Below are positions 45,776-55,392 of a DNA stretch of 64,000 nucleotides, piece after piece. The notes beneath the pieces were generated by a model. The model ran no database searches and was not told the origin of the DNA. It saw nothing but the letters and a program-made list of their open reading frames with translations. The DNA comes from Enterobacter sp. Ag1 (GTDB taxonomy: Bacteria > Pseudomonadota > Gammaproteobacteria > Enterobacterales > Enterobacteriaceae). Numbering within the stretch: the stretch's first letter is position 1; every line of letters begins with the position of its first letter. Location of the stretch: contig AKXM01000031.1 in NCBI GenBank assembly GCA_000277545.1, positions 210,662-274,661 of the forward strand, read 5' to 3'. The position numbers and the translations under genes are program-made.

Positions 45776-46612
45776 ATGAGCCAGTCGAAGTTATTTTTAA
45801 TTACCGGCGTCAGCAGCGGCTTTGGCCGTTCGCTGGCAGAAGAAGCCCTGAAAGCCGGACACCGCGTGGTTGGAACCGTGCGTAATCACCAGGCGAAGGA
45901 AGCCTTTGAGGCGCTGGCACCCGGCAAGTGTTTTGCCCGAATTCTGGACGTCACCGACTTTGATGCCGCAGCCCCGCTGGCGGCTTCGGTGGAACAGGAG
46001 ATTGGCGCTATTGATGTACTCGTCAACAACGCAGGCTACGGGCACGAGGGGGTGATGGAAGAATCCCCGATGAGCGAACTGATTCACCAGTTCAACGTCA
46101 ACGTATTTGGCGCCGTCGCGATGATAAAAGCCTTTTTGCCTGGGTTCCGCACTCGTCGTACGGGCCATATTATCAATATCACTTCGATGGGCGGCTTTAT
46201 CACCCTGCCCGGTATCAGCTACTACTGCGGCAGCAAATTTGCCCTGCAGGGCATCTCCGAAACGCTGAGCAAAGAGCTCCTGCCTTTTAATATCGCGGTC
46301 ACCGCCGTGCAGCCCGGTTCCTTCAGAACCGACTGGGCCGGGCGATCTATGGTGCGAAGCCCGCGCAGCATCAGCGATTATGACCAGAGCTTCGGCCCGA
46401 TTCGCGACGCGCGCCAGAAACGCAGCGGGCAGCAGCCGGGCGATCCGATCAAAGCCGCCAAAGCAATTTTGGCGCTTATCGACAGCCCTCATCCACCGGC
46501 AACCCTGCTCCTGGGCAGCGACGCCGTTACCTTCGTCAAAGAGAAGCTTGAGCGAATGGAAGCAGATATTGAGGCGTGGGAAACGGTAAGTCGTTCGACT
46601 GATGTGCAGTAG
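45776..46612 (+). CDS. Short-chain dehydrogenase/reductase
   Basis: The 278-residue classical SDR has nucleotide-binding TGVSSGFGR (residues 9-17), the NNAG motif in VLVNNAGYGHEG, catalytic Ser in NITSMGG and YYCGSKFAL giving Tyr-x-x-x-Lys. The PGSFRTDWAG segment is usual for the oxidoreductase subfamily often annotated SDR family 16CxxC-like. The substrate is unknown. It has a GGAGGA ribosome site before ATG 45776 and is probably activated by the divergent AraC/YqhC-like protein. Confidence 0.9.
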   Translation: MSQSKLFLITGVSSGFGRSLAEEALKAGHRVVGTVRNHQAKEAFEALAPGKCFARILDVTDFDAAAPLAASVEQEIGAIDVLVNNAGYGHEGVMEESPMSELIHQFNVNVFGAVAMIKAFLPGFRTRRTGHIINITSMGGFITLPGISYYCGSKFALQGISETLSKELLPFNIAVTAVQPGSFRTDWAGRSMVRSPRSISDYDQSFGPIRDARQKRSGQQPGDPIKAAKAILALIDSPHPPATLLLGSDAVTFVKEKLERMEADIEAWETVSRSTDVQ

Positions 46613-46630
46613 CGGCCCACAAAATAAAAA

Positions 46631-46660
46631 GGCCCGGTACCCCATAAAGGCTACCGGGCC
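46631..46660 (-). terminator. Terminator of the POT permease gene
   Basis: A perfect 9-bp stem GGCCCGGTA/TACCGGGCC with a 12-nt loop follows the permease stop. On the minus strand it is trailed by TTTTTATTTT. It also lies 19 nt after the convergent SDR stop. Confidence 0.82.
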
Positions 46661-46676
46661 AGGTGCTTAAAAACCG

Positions 46677-48203
46677 TTATTTAGCTTCGTTGGCATCCGC
46701 GTTTCTCAGCATGTTTCTGACCGGAATAATCAGCGCGGCCAGCACAACGGCGCAGATAACCAGGGCGATAGAGACGTGGGAGAACAGCTCCGGCATCAAG
46801 CTAAGCTGATCTTTTTTGATGTGCCCGCCCATAATACCCGCCGCCAGGTTACCCAGCGCGCTGGCGCAGAACCACAGCCCCATCACCTGGCCGCGCATTT
46901 TCTGCGGTGCCAGCAGCGTCATGGTCGCGAGGCCGATTGGGCTCAGACACAGCTCACCGAGGGTCAGCAGCAGGATGCTCCCTACCAGCCAGAACGGAGA
47001 AACGCCGCTCTGCGTCGCCAGCACCTGGTTTGCCGCCGCCATCATCACCGCAAAACCTGCCGCCGCAAACAGAATGCCGATAACGAATTTCGTCATGCTG
47101 CTCGGGTTCAAATTACGCTTAGCCAGCGACGGCCAGAACCAGCTGAAGACCGGGGCTAACAGGATAATAAACAGCGCGTTGATCGACTGGAACCAGATCG
47201 TCGGGATTTCAAAGCTGCCCATCTGGCGGTCGGTATAGTCACGCGCAAAGATGTTGAAGGAGGTCGGCTTCTGCTCAAAGGCAGACCAGAAGAACGCCGC
47301 CGCAATCAGCAGGATCAGGCAGGCCAGCAGGCGCGAACGCTCGCTGCTGGTTAAGCCCGCAAAGAAGAACATAAACAGGAAGTAGAGGCCCACGCAGGTA
47401 GAAATGATGTAGGCGGAGCTTTTCGCTATCACCGTCGGGTTGAACGGAATCGTACCATTGGAGATAAGTACCACCAGCCCGGCAAGCAGCGCCATGGCAA
47501 GCGTCACCCATTTACCGACGTTTTTACGCTCGGTCGTCGGGCGGTTCCAGGTGGAATCCAGGCCGACTTCTTTGTCGTAGCGGCGCATTTGCGGAATGGC
47601 GTAGAAGCGGAAGATGAACAGCGCAACCAGCATCCCTAAGCCACCCAGGCCAAAGCCCATATGCCAGCCGTATTTTTCATGCAGCGGGCCGATGATCAGC
47701 GGGGCAATAAACGAGCCCATATTGATGCCCATGTAAAACAGCGAGAAGCCCCCGTCGCGGCGGGTATCTTCTTTTTTGTACAGCGTGCCGACCATGACGG
47801 TAATACAGGTTTTGAACAGCCCGGTTCCCAGGACGATCAGCAGCAGGCCGACAAAGAAGAAGGTGTTGCCCACGAATGCCGACAGCGCAATCGAGAGGTG
47901 GCCGAGGGCAATAATCAGCGAGCCATACCAGACGGCGCGGCGCTGCCCGAGCCAGTTATCGGCCAGCCAGCCGCCCGGTAAAGACGTGATATACACACCG
48001 CCGGCGAAGATCCCGACAATGGCGGATGCCTGCTCAATCGGCAGCCCCATCCCGCCCTGAAGCAGCGCGGCGCTCATAAACAGAATGAGCAGCGGGCGAA
48101 CCCCGTAGAAAGAAAAACGTTCCCACATTTCGGTGAGGAAGAGCGAACTTAACGGGTACGGATGCCCGAAAAATGTTTTTGTTTTCGTCGCAGAGTGACT
48201 CAT
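46677..48203 (-). CDS. POT-family proton-dependent di/tripeptide permease
   Basis: The 508-residue, roughly 14-segment proton symporter has the POT signature TEMWERFSFYGVRPLL (ExxER), the GGWLADNWLGQRRAV loop and the FSLFYMGINMGSFIAPL block, all in the first half, and later FEQKPTSFNIFARDYTDR. It imports short peptides. It is related to E. coli DtpA-D but I do not assign it to one of them. It is divergent from the OlsF-like gene across a 522-bp AT-rich gap. Confidence 0.9.
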   Translation of the reverse strand: MSHSATKTKTFFGHPYPLSSLFLTEMWERFSFYGVRPLLILFMSAALLQGGMGLPIEQASAIVGIFAGGVYITSLPGGWLADNWLGQRRAVWYGSLIIALGHLSIALSAFVGNTFFFVGLLLIVLGTGLFKTCITVMVGTLYKKEDTRRDGGFSLFYMGINMGSFIAPLIIGPLHEKYGWHMGFGLGGLGMLVALFIFRFYAIPQMRRYDKEVGLDSTWNRPTTERKNVGKWVTLAMALLAGLVVLISNGTIPFNPTVIAKSSAYIISTCVGLYFLFMFFFAGLTSSERSRLLACLILLIAAAFFWSAFEQKPTSFNIFARDYTDRQMGSFEIPTIWFQSINALFIILLAPVFSWFWPSLAKRNLNPSSMTKFVIGILFAAAGFAVMMAAANQVLATQSGVSPFWLVGSILLLTLGELCLSPIGLATMTLLAPQKMRGQVMGLWFCASALGNLAAGIMGGHIKKDQLSLMPELFSHVSIALVICAVVLAALIIPVRNMLRNADANEAK

Positions 48204-48725
48204 CTGTGAACTCCCATAGGTTATCTTTTTTTTGATGCGGTGTTGATAAAACGCCGTTCCCGGCGTTCGGTTGCAGATTTTTAATCATAGGCTGGTCGTT
48301 AGCCAGCGGCGGCTACTTTAGCGTAGATCGTTGAAAAATCATCAGGACGAAGAGTAACTTTAGTGTCTAATAGAGGGTTTTTAGATTAAAAATCGACTTA
48401 ACTCTCATTTTTCATGATAAAAATCTCATTAAATGCGCTTTCATCTTGACAATAAAATCTCAAACAACCAAAATTAAAATTCATTAAAAACAATTAATTA
48501 AATAAAAATCACGCTTTTTCACGAAACACTCGCCATTAACCTACAACTCATCAGGGTTTACCCCATTACCTAAGCCCAAAATCGCGTTAACCCCCCATCG
48601 ATGTATCACTGCGGAATAAAAAATCGGCACCGCTTCTGCGCGTATCCCTGAAACATCACCTCACTGACACGAAAACTTCATCTTTTGCTTATACTTTCAC
48701 CAACAGGAAGTTAGGAGGAGCTGAC
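48204..48725. other. 522-bp AT-rich gap between divergent permease and acyltransferase genes
   Basis: No credible ORF is present. A short hairpin GGCTGG-TCGTTA-like-GCCAGC lies at about 48291-48306. The stretch 48360-48520 is very AT-rich and probably holds both promoters; its length suggests regulated expression, but I recognise no specific site. Confidence 0.5.
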
Positions 48726-50441
48726 ATGTTTAGTATCGATAACGTACTTGACGATCTTTGGCCTCAGGCTAAGCCTGCACCCTGGCAAAAAAATCTGTTA
48801 AGACGCCTGCTGCATGAGGAAGAGTTTCAGGCCTTTGCCGGGCAATACCCTCATCTTCGTGGCCTCGACATGGTCGAACAGGTACTGGACCACCTGCAAA
48901 TCCGCTGTAATATCTCTCCCCGTGAATTAGAAAATATCCCTGAAAGTGGCCCCGTGGTGATGATGTCCAACCATCCAACGGGCACGCTTGATGGACTGGC
49001 GCTGCTGTATGCCGTTTCCCGCGTCCGCCGCGATGTTAAAGTCGTCACCAATCGCCTGCTCAATCACCTCGAACCGCTGAGTTCTCTGTTTATCCCGGTC
49101 GACAATATCAATGGCCGCACGCCTAAATCATCGCTTGTGCAGATGGAACAGCAGCTGCAAAACGGCGGCGTACTGATCTTTTTCCCGGCGGGAGAAGTGT
49201 CTCGTTTATCCCGGGAAGGCATTGCCGAAGGACACTGGCACACCGGCTTCATTAAGCTTGCCGCGAAGTACCGCGTGCCGCTTCTGCCGGCCTTTATCCA
49301 CGCGCGTAACAGCGCCCTGTTTTATGCTGGCACGATGGTTTCCCCTGCGCTGCCGTTGCTGCTGCTGATGCAGCAAATGTTCCGCCGCCGCAACTCCACT
49401 TTGCCAATCACGCTTGGCCAGCGCATTCCCTGGGAAAGCTGGCATAGTCCACAGCAAATCCCGCGCGAACTGGCTAAAAAGTGCCGCCAGCACGTTCAGC
49501 TGCTGGGTAAAGGGCTGTCCGGCAAATTCACAACGGAAAGCGCGATTGCCCGGGCGGAAGACCGGGCCACGCTGCGCCGGGAGCTGGCTAAAGCCGAGTG
49601 TCTGGGCCGAACCGCCGACGATAAAGTGATTTATCTTTGGCAGCGAAACGACACCAAAGAAGAGGCTCCGCTGCTGCGCGAGCTTGGTCGCCTGCGTGAG
49701 ATAGCATTTCGCGCCGTAGGTGAAGGCTGCGGCAAACGCCGGGATCTCGACAGGTATGATGACGATTACCTGCATTTAATCCTTTGGGATGAGCAGGACC
49801 TGGAGATCGTCGGCGCCTACCGCTTTATGCCTACCGCTCAGCAGATCAAAAAACGCGGTTTAGACGGGCTTTACAGCTATAGCCTGTTCCACTACGACGA
49901 AAAAATGGACGATGTGCTGCAGCACGGCATCGAGCTGGGGCGCAGCTTTATTCAACCTCGCTACTGGGGCCGCCGTGGCCTGGACTATTTATGGTCGGGG
50001 ATTGGCGCTTACCTGGCCCGTTACCCGCAATATCGCTACCTGTTCGGCCCGGTATCTATTTCCGGTGGCCTGCCGCCGGACGCACGCGATCTGCTTGTCG
50101 CCTTTTATCGGCTGTGGTTCCCGGCGAGCCATCCGCTGGCCTCGTCCCGCAGCCCTTACCCGGCAAGCCTCCCCGACGTGCTGGCGCAGTTCAAGGGAGA
50201 GGATTACGGCGAAGATCTGACTCGGTTAAAATCCCTGCTCAGCAATATGGGCTGCGGCATCCCGACGCTGTATAAGCAATATTCGGAACTCTGCGAGCCG
50301 GGCGGTGTGCAGTTTATTGATTTTGGCAGCGACCCGGCCTTCAACAACTGCGTCGATGGGCTGGTGCTGGTGGATTTAACGTTCCTGAAAAAAAGCCGCT
50401 ATGAGCGGTACGTCGGGATGCATTTATCAGGGCAGGAATAA
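48726..50441 (+). CDS. olsF: OlsF-like bifunctional acyltransferase (PlsC-type + GNAT N-acyltransferase)
   Basis: The 571-residue fusion has an N-terminal glycerolipid acyltransferase-type domain with SNHPTGTLDG at residues 81-90, VKVVTNRLL and FFPAGEVSRL. The C-terminal half (about 300-530) has the hemolysin/OlsB-type acyltransferase pattern (REIAFRAVGEG, DYLHLILWDE, IVGAYRFMP, ELGRSFIQPRYWGRRG). This order is that of OlsF, known from Serratia to make ornithine lipids from ornithine in two acylations. Function here is inferred from architecture. It has a strong TTAGGAGGAG ribosome site and appears monocistronic. E. coli has no such gene. Confidence 0.75.
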   Translation: MFSIDNVLDDLWPQAKPAPWQKNLLRRLLHEEEFQAFAGQYPHLRGLDMVEQVLDHLQIRCNISPRELENIPESGPVVMMSNHPTGTLDGLALLYAVSRVRRDVKVVTNRLLNHLEPLSSLFIPVDNINGRTPKSSLVQMEQQLQNGGVLIFFPAGEVSRLSREGIAEGHWHTGFIKLAAKYRVPLLPAFIHARNSALFYAGTMVSPALPLLLLMQQMFRRRNSTLPITLGQRIPWESWHSPQQIPRELAKKCRQHVQLLGKGLSGKFTTESAIARAEDRATLRRELAKAECLGRTADDKVIYLWQRNDTKEEAPLLRELGRLREIAFRAVGEGCGKRRDLDRYDDDYLHLILWDEQDLEIVGAYRFMPTAQQIKKRGLDGLYSYSLFHYDEKMDDVLQHGIELGRSFIQPRYWGRRGLDYLWSGIGAYLARYPQYRYLFGPVSISGGLPPDARDLLVAFYRLWFPASHPLASSRSPYPASLPDVLAQFKGEDYGEDLTRLKSLLSNMGCGIPTLYKQYSELCEPGGVQFIDFGSDPAFNNCVDGLVLVDLTFLKKSRYERYVGMHLSGQE

Positions 50442-50446
50442 CTGTT

Positions 50447-50487
50447 AGCTAAGGTGGGAGAAGCAGTCTCCCGCCTCACCTTAAGCT
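50447..50487 (+). terminator. Hairpin after the OlsF-like gene
   Basis: Arms AGCT-AAGGTG-GGAGA and TCTCC-(CGCCT)-CACCTT-A-AGCT pair around an AGCAG loop with an internal bulge. It lies just after the stop at 50441. No clear T-run follows, so efficiency is uncertain. Confidence 0.55.
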
Positions 50488-50556
50488 GGCAAAGCCCATT
50501 GACCACAATTTTAGTGGTACAATCCACGCCGTTTTCCTTCTTTCCGCCAACATATC

Positions 50557-51207
50557 ATGACAACCACCGAATTTAAGCGCCCGAAGCTTGTGCTGCCGGA
50601 CGGTGCAAACAAGCTGTTATTGCATACCTGCTGCGCGCCCTGCTCTTCCGAAGTCATCGAGGCTTTGCTTGCCTCGGATATCGACTTTACGATTTTTTTC
50701 TACAATCCCAATATCCATCCGCAAAAGGAGTATCTCATCCGTAAGGAGGAGAATAAGCGGTTTGCCGGGCAACACGGCGTGCCCTTCATCGACGCGGATT
50801 ATGATGCCGATAACTGGTTTGCGCGCATGAAAGGTATGGAATGGGAACCCGAGCGCGGCGCGCGCTGTACGGCCTGTTTTGATATGCGCCTGGAGCGCAC
50901 CGCGCTGTACGCGGCTGAACACGGCTTCGAGGCGATTTGCAGTTCGCTGGGAATTTCACGCTGGAAGAATTTTCAGCAGGTTTGCGAATGCGGCCAGCGA
51001 GCAGCGGCGCGTCATCCGGGAATGTTTTACTGGACCCACAACTGGCGTAAGCAAGGTGGCTCCGCGCGCACGGTAGAGATCTGCAAACGCGAGCAGTTTT
51101 ATCAGCAGGAGTATTGCGGCTGCGCTTATTCTTTGCGGGATGCCAACGCTTATCGAACATCGCAGGGGAAAGCGTTAATCAAGCCGGGTAACTATAAACA
51201 TGTTTAA
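50557..51207 (+). CDS. queH: Epoxyqueuosine reductase QueH
   Basis: The 216-residue product (former DUF208) reduces epoxyqueuosine to queuosine in tRNA anticodons; it is the non-homologous replacement of the cobalamin-dependent QueG. The metal and cluster Cys pattern is complete: HTCCAPCS (Cys25, 26, 29), [12 protein letters not shown] and YCGCAYS, with FYNPNIHP in between. It appears monocistronic. It is the last gene before the AT-rich region. Confidence 0.93.
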   Translation: MTTTEFKRPKLVLPDGANKLLLHTCCAPCSSEVIEALLASDIDFTIFFYNPNIHPQKEYLIRKEENKRFAGQHGVPFIDADYDADNWFARMKGMEWEPERGARCTACFDMRLERTALYAAEHGFEAICSSLGISRWKNFQQVCECGQRAAARHPGMFYWTHNWRKQGGSARTVEICKREQFYQQEYCGCAYSLRDANAYRTSQGKALIKPGNYKHV

Positions 51208-51999
51208 GAAAAGGGAATCAAGGGAACAATGCTCAAGTATTTAAACATAAATTAGTGAACATATGAAATAACGGGAACTATTCCGAAAACTATCGCGTAG
51301 AGTCTGGTAAATAACCAGATGTAACAATTCTTCTCACTTGGAGCGGGTTAATCTATATGCGTTAGCGCTTTATCTATTGAGTGATAAATGAGCACCCAAA
51401 AATAAATTTAACGATGAAGTTGCGCCTTAATATATAGAGGCTAAGGAGTCGATGAACCAAGACAACTGGGGGAATAGAAACATCAACCTCATAACTCAAT
51501 GATATTACTTACCAATCCACTTGAATTCTCTAAATTTTTCTCATAAAACATCTCTCCTAAATAATACAACCTTAAGGTTCACCAAGCTCACGGGGAATAA
51601 AATACATTTTTTCGTAATGTCAATAACTTTCAGTAACAAACTTTGGTGCTTTTTTTTGACATTTATTTAATTTGGTATTCTTTGTACTCTCGTCTGGGAA
51701 TGAACTCACATACGTGAACTCTTCATATGAGGATGAATAAGGCGCAAATAAATGCATGTTCATTGATAGTAACTCGCCACAAGTATTGATAATTATTTTC
51801 CCTAGTGTACTTGGTATAGTAACGGGCGGTAGCTTACCTGAAAGCGCCATAAGAAAAGGAGCATGCCCCCCTATCTGATAATGCTAATACATTAATATTT
51901 TTTTTTGCAAAGATTCAAAGCAACCTCATAAAAATAAAAACACCAGAGTATCAATTATAAATTACCCACTCATTAACACCAGAGCTTAAGGAATATGCT
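51208..51999. other. 792-bp AT-rich gap upstream of the autotransporter
   Basis: Base composition drops sharply right after queH. A 76-codon minus frame at 51620-51850 has no recognisable features, and I treat it as chance. The gap probably holds the autotransporter promoter and regulatory DNA. I see no tRNA or direct repeat marking an integration site. Confidence 0.5.
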
Positions 52000-54900
52000 T
52001 TGAAAATTAAAAAAATTGCCATGTCGATTTCCATGATCGCTTATGGAATAAACTTTGGAGTTTCAGCATCAAGTGACACTGTATACGAAAGTGGTTCAAG
52101 AGAATTTGCAAGCTTTCTCACGTACAGTGAAAAATATAATACCTCATCAAATTTTGTTGTTACAGGATCGGGCACATCAATTGCCGCAAAGTATACTAAT
52201 ACATTACCGCTAAGCGGCACCATAAGTATCGGTAACGGTGCTGCATCGGGCGATAAAGAAGCTTATATGCAGGTGCAAAATGGTGCAACTGTGTTAGCAG
52301 AGCAAAATATTTTCATTGGAAGCGATAACAGTCTGTCGTCATATATTGTAGTTTCCGGAAATGGCTCCTCACTAACCAGCCCCCAGATCCGTGTTGGTAA
52401 TGCTGGAGGAGGTAAAAACAATATTCTCAACATTATCGATGGCGGCAAGGTTAACTCGTTTGATGTTTACACCGGATATGGCGCTGAAGGCACGATTAAC
52501 GTACAGGGAAATGGTTCAGCTCTGACTGTAAAGCCTGGCCGCGATGCGGCCGGCACCCCATTTCAGCAATTAACAATTGGATCTCAAGGTTTTATCGGAG
52601 AACTAAACGTATCCGATGGAGGTATTGTTAATGTCTCTAATGGAGCATTACTAAGTATGGGGGGGACTGGTTACGGCCGAGGTGGAACTGGATATCTCAA
52701 TATATCTAATGGTGGCATTGTCAATGCAGATATGCTCGCTGCCGGTAACAGCAATGACAATTCTGACACCGCTATTACCGTCATGGGTGAGGGCTCAGCG
52801 TTAAATGTTAATACTTTCTATCTCGGCGCAGATGAAGGTACAGCCAAAACTACGGTTACCGACGGAGCAAGCATCACCGTTGCAGACAAATTATACCTTG
52901 CGACAAGTTCTGCTGGCACTACGGAGATGATCATTTCCAATGGCGGCAAACTGTCCATTGGCGGGCAGAACGGCATTGTTTATGGGGGAAGCAGTATTCC
53001 ACCCCTTTTTACTCTCGACGGTGGAATCCTTCAGGCATACAAATCGACGCTAACATCCAGCATCGATATCAATCTAAATGGAAATAGTATCTCTTCATTA
53101 GACACTAACAGTGTAGGCATGTCACTTTCAGGCATTATAGCAGGTACGGGCAGCCTACAAAAATTAGGAGATGGAACGCTGATTTTAGGCGGTAACAATA
53201 CTTATACTGGCGATACTCTGATTGAGAAAGGAACGCTCAAGACGGGTGTGGAAAATGCAATCATGACCTCCCACAGCTTGGTCGTTAACTCTGGTGCCAG
53301 TTTAGATCTTGGAGGTTACAATCAGCAAGTAAATGCCCTATCCGGAAAAGGAGAGATTCTACTAGGCGATAATACCCTCACGGAAAATAATACTGCTGGC
53401 ACCGCTACCACATTTTCAGGCAAGATTTCTGGCAGGGGAGGCATAAGTAAAAATGGTGAAGGCAGCTTTATTTTATCCGGAACCAACACTTACACAGGTA
53501 CTACTACGGTCAGCCGCGGCACACTTAAAACCGGTGTTGAGGATACTTTTGCCTCCACCTCCGGTGTGACGGTAGCTGAAGGTGCGACCCTTAATCTCAG
53601 CGGCAACAGCCAGACCGTCACCACACTGAACAACAGTGGTACCGTATTAATTAATGATACCGGCGCAGATGCACTGCCGAAAGCAGTAACACTGTACGGT
53701 GACATGATTAACAGCGGACTGGTAATGATTAATAACGGAGCCACTAATGCGGGCCAGACCCTGGCCGTGGAAGGCGACTGGACCGGAAATGGCGGTACAG
53801 TTTCTCTCGGAACTGTGCTGGGTGGCGATGACAGCCTGACAGATAAGCTGACCATCAGCGGGAATGCTTCCGGCACCACCTACATCAGGGTCGCCAACGA
53901 AGGCGGTATCGGGGCACAGACCCTGGAGGGAATTGAAGTTATTTCCACCGGTAACTCCGCCTCCGGTGCCTTTATTCAGAAAGGGCGAATTGTAGCCGGC
54001 AGTTATGAGTATCATCTCCAGCAGGGTACCCCTTCCGGCATGAATAACAATAACTGGTATCTCACCAGTCAGAGTGAAAATAATAACGGTAATAACGGTA
54101 ATAACGGTAATAACGGCAATAACGGCAATAACGGCAATAACGGCAATAACGGTAATAACGGTAATAACGGTAATAACGGTAATAACGGTAATAACGGTAA
54201 TAACGGTAATAACGGTAATAACGGTAATAACGGCAATAACGATAATAACGGCAATAACGATAATAACGGTAATAGTAATGGAACTCATAACAATGCTGAT
54301 ACCGGACACACTTATCGTCCTGAGCGAGGAAATTACGCCGCCAACCTTCAGGCAGCCGCAACAATGTTCAACATGCGTCTCAAAGACCGTCAAAGTGGCA
54401 TGATATACACAAACCTGGCCACCGGAGAGCGTCACGAAAGTAGTCTGTGGGTACGCTCTGTGGGGGGCCATACGGAAGGACATGTCTCGGACGGTCAGTC
54501 AAAATACGCCGCAAACCGGATAGTCTTCCAGATGGGGGCAGATATCTTCAACGGCAGCACCGGCAACGACGATGCGTGGCATCTTGGTCTGATGGGCGGC
54601 TACGGTAAACAGTACAGTAATTCCCGTAACACTTTGTCCGGTTATAACTCAAAAGGCTCTGTGTGGGGTTACAGCGCTGGTGTCTACAGCACCTGGCACC
54701 AGAATTCGAAGGACAAAACCGGCCTGTATGCAGACAGCTGGATGGCATGGAACTGGTTCGATAACTCCGTTAAAGGTGATGAACTGGCGTATGAGAAGTA
54801 CAAATCAAAAGGTCTGAGCGCGTCACTGGAAACGGGGTATGTTTTCCATACGGGTTCATACAGAACCTCCGGCGGAATGGAAAACAACGTTTACATAACG

Positions 54901-55293
54901 CCCCAGGCACAGGTGCTATGGTCCGGCGTGAAAGCCGATAATCACACGGAAGTCAACGGTACGAAAGTGGAAGGCAGGGGAAGTGATAACGTCCAGACAC
55001 GCCTGGGTGTACGCTTGTCAATGACCGGACAGAGCCATCATGACAAAGGTTCCTTCCGTCAGTTTGAACCTTTTGTGGAAGCAAACTGGGTTTATACCGC
55101 GAAGGATTATGGCGTGAAGATGGGTGAAAGCAGTGCATATCTTCAGGGGCAACGCAATGTGGCAGAGCTAAAAACTGGTGTTGAGGGCCACATAAGCGAA
55201 AATCTGAGCGCATGGGGCAACGTGGCGCAACAGATGGGGTCAGGTAGTTACCGGGACACTCAGGGTATGCTGGGAGTGAAATACGCCTTCTGA
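52000..55293 (+). CDS. Type Va autotransporter adhesin with PATR repeats and (Gly-Asn-Asn)n linker
   Basis: The 1097-residue protein has a signal peptide (MKIKKIAMSISMIAYGINFGVSA), a beta-helical passenger rich in NGG/DGG turns, two autotransporter-associated beta-strand repeats (GDGTLILGGNNTYTGDT near 390, GEGSFILSGTNTYTGTT near 485), a Gly-Asn-Asn linker (694-758) and a C-terminal beta-barrel (about 811-1097) ending in YAF for Bam recognition. It should be displayed on the outer membrane as an adhesin of the AIDA/pertactin type. The start is TTG 52000 with AAGGA upstream; ATG 52021 is a weaker choice. Codon use and AT-richness in the N-terminal half differ from the GC-richer barrel end. Confidence 0.92.
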   Translation: MKIKKIAMSISMIAYGINFGVSASSDTVYESGSREFASFLTYSEKYNTSSNFVVTGSGTSIAAKYTNTLPLSGTISIGNGAASGDKEAYMQVQNGATVLAEQNIFIGSDNSLSSYIVVSGNGSSLTSPQIRVGNAGGGKNNILNIIDGGKVNSFDVYTGYGAEGTINVQGNGSALTVKPGRDAAGTPFQQLTIGSQGFIGELNVSDGGIVNVSNGALLSMGGTGYGRGGTGYLNISNGGIVNADMLAAGNSNDNSDTAITVMGEGSALNVNTFYLGADEGTAKTTVTDGASITVADKLYLATSSAGTTEMIISNGGKLSIGGQNGIVYGGSSIPPLFTLDGGILQAYKSTLTSSIDINLNGNSISSLDTNSVGMSLSGIIAGTGSLQKLGDGTLILGGNNTYTGDTLIEKGTLKTGVENAIMTSHSLVVNSGASLDLGGYNQQVNALSGKGEILLGDNTLTENNTAGTATTFSGKISGRGGISKNGEGSFILSGTNTYTGTTTVSRGTLKTGVEDTFASTSGVTVAEGATLNLSGNSQTVTTLNNSGTVLINDTGADALPKAVTLYGDMINSGLVMINNGATNAGQTLAVEGDWTGNGGTVSLGTVLGGDDSLTDKLTISGNASGTTYIRVANEGGIGAQTLEGIEVISTGNSASGAFIQKGRIVAGSYEYHLQQGTPSGMNNNNWYLTSQSENNNGNNGNNGNNGNNGNNGNNGNNGNNGNNGNNGNNGNNGNNGNNGNNGNNGNNDNNGNNDNNGNSNGTHNNADTGHTYRPERGNYAANLQAAATMFNMRLKDRQSGMIYTNLATGERHESSLWVRSVGGHTEGHVSDGQSKYAANRIVFQMGADIFNGSTGNDDAWHLGLMGGYGKQYSNSRNTLSGYNSKGSVWGYSAGVYSTWHQNSKDKTGLYADSWMAWNWFDNSVKGDELAYEKYKSKGLSASLETGYVFHTGSYRTSGGMENNVYITPQAQVLWSGVKADNHTEVNGTKVEGRGSDNVQTRLGVRLSMTGQSHHDKGSFRQFEPFVEANWVYTAKDYGVKMGESSAYLQGQRNVAELKTGVEGHISENLSAWGNVAQQMGSGSYRDTQGMLGVKYAF
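54079..54273 (+). repeat. 9-bp tandem repeat coding Gly-Asn-Asn
   Basis: The unit GGYAATAAC is repeated 17 times without interruption from 54088, then continues as GAT/GGT variants (Asp-Asn-Asn, Gly-Asn-Asn) to about 54273. Several adjacent units are identical (GGT or GGC blocks), which suggests recent slippage. Length changes keep the frame, because the unit is 9 bp. It lies between passenger and barrel. Confidence 0.95.
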
Positions 55294-55320
55294 CAAGAAG
55301 GAATACGGTAGAACTCTAAA

Positions 55321-55338
55321 GCGCCTCTCTGGAGGCGC
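55321..55338 (+). terminator. Hairpin after the autotransporter gene
   Basis: GCGCCTC-TCTG-GAGGCGC forms a 7-bp stem with a short loop 27 nt after the stop. It lacks a T-run in the plus direction. Confidence 0.5.
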
Positions 55339-55392
55339 CAACCTAAAAAAATCATACAGAGATGAGTCATTATAATAATAGCCAGAACAGAC

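Noticed and set aside
51620..51850. 76-codon minus-strand ORF in the gap before the autotransporter
   Set aside because: AT-rich, no recognisable motif and no good ribosome site. Probably chance.
54079..54273. Short regular repeats that might suggest a CRISPR array
   Set aside because: The units are contiguous 9-mers without spacers and code in frame inside an autotransporter. No cas genes are present.
53647..54483. 278-codon frame on the minus strand across the autotransporter, with long Ile/Thr/Val repeats
   Set aside because: It is the shadow of the GGYAATAAC repeat: a 9-bp repeat without stops keeps several frames open. The plus-strand adhesin explains the sequence.
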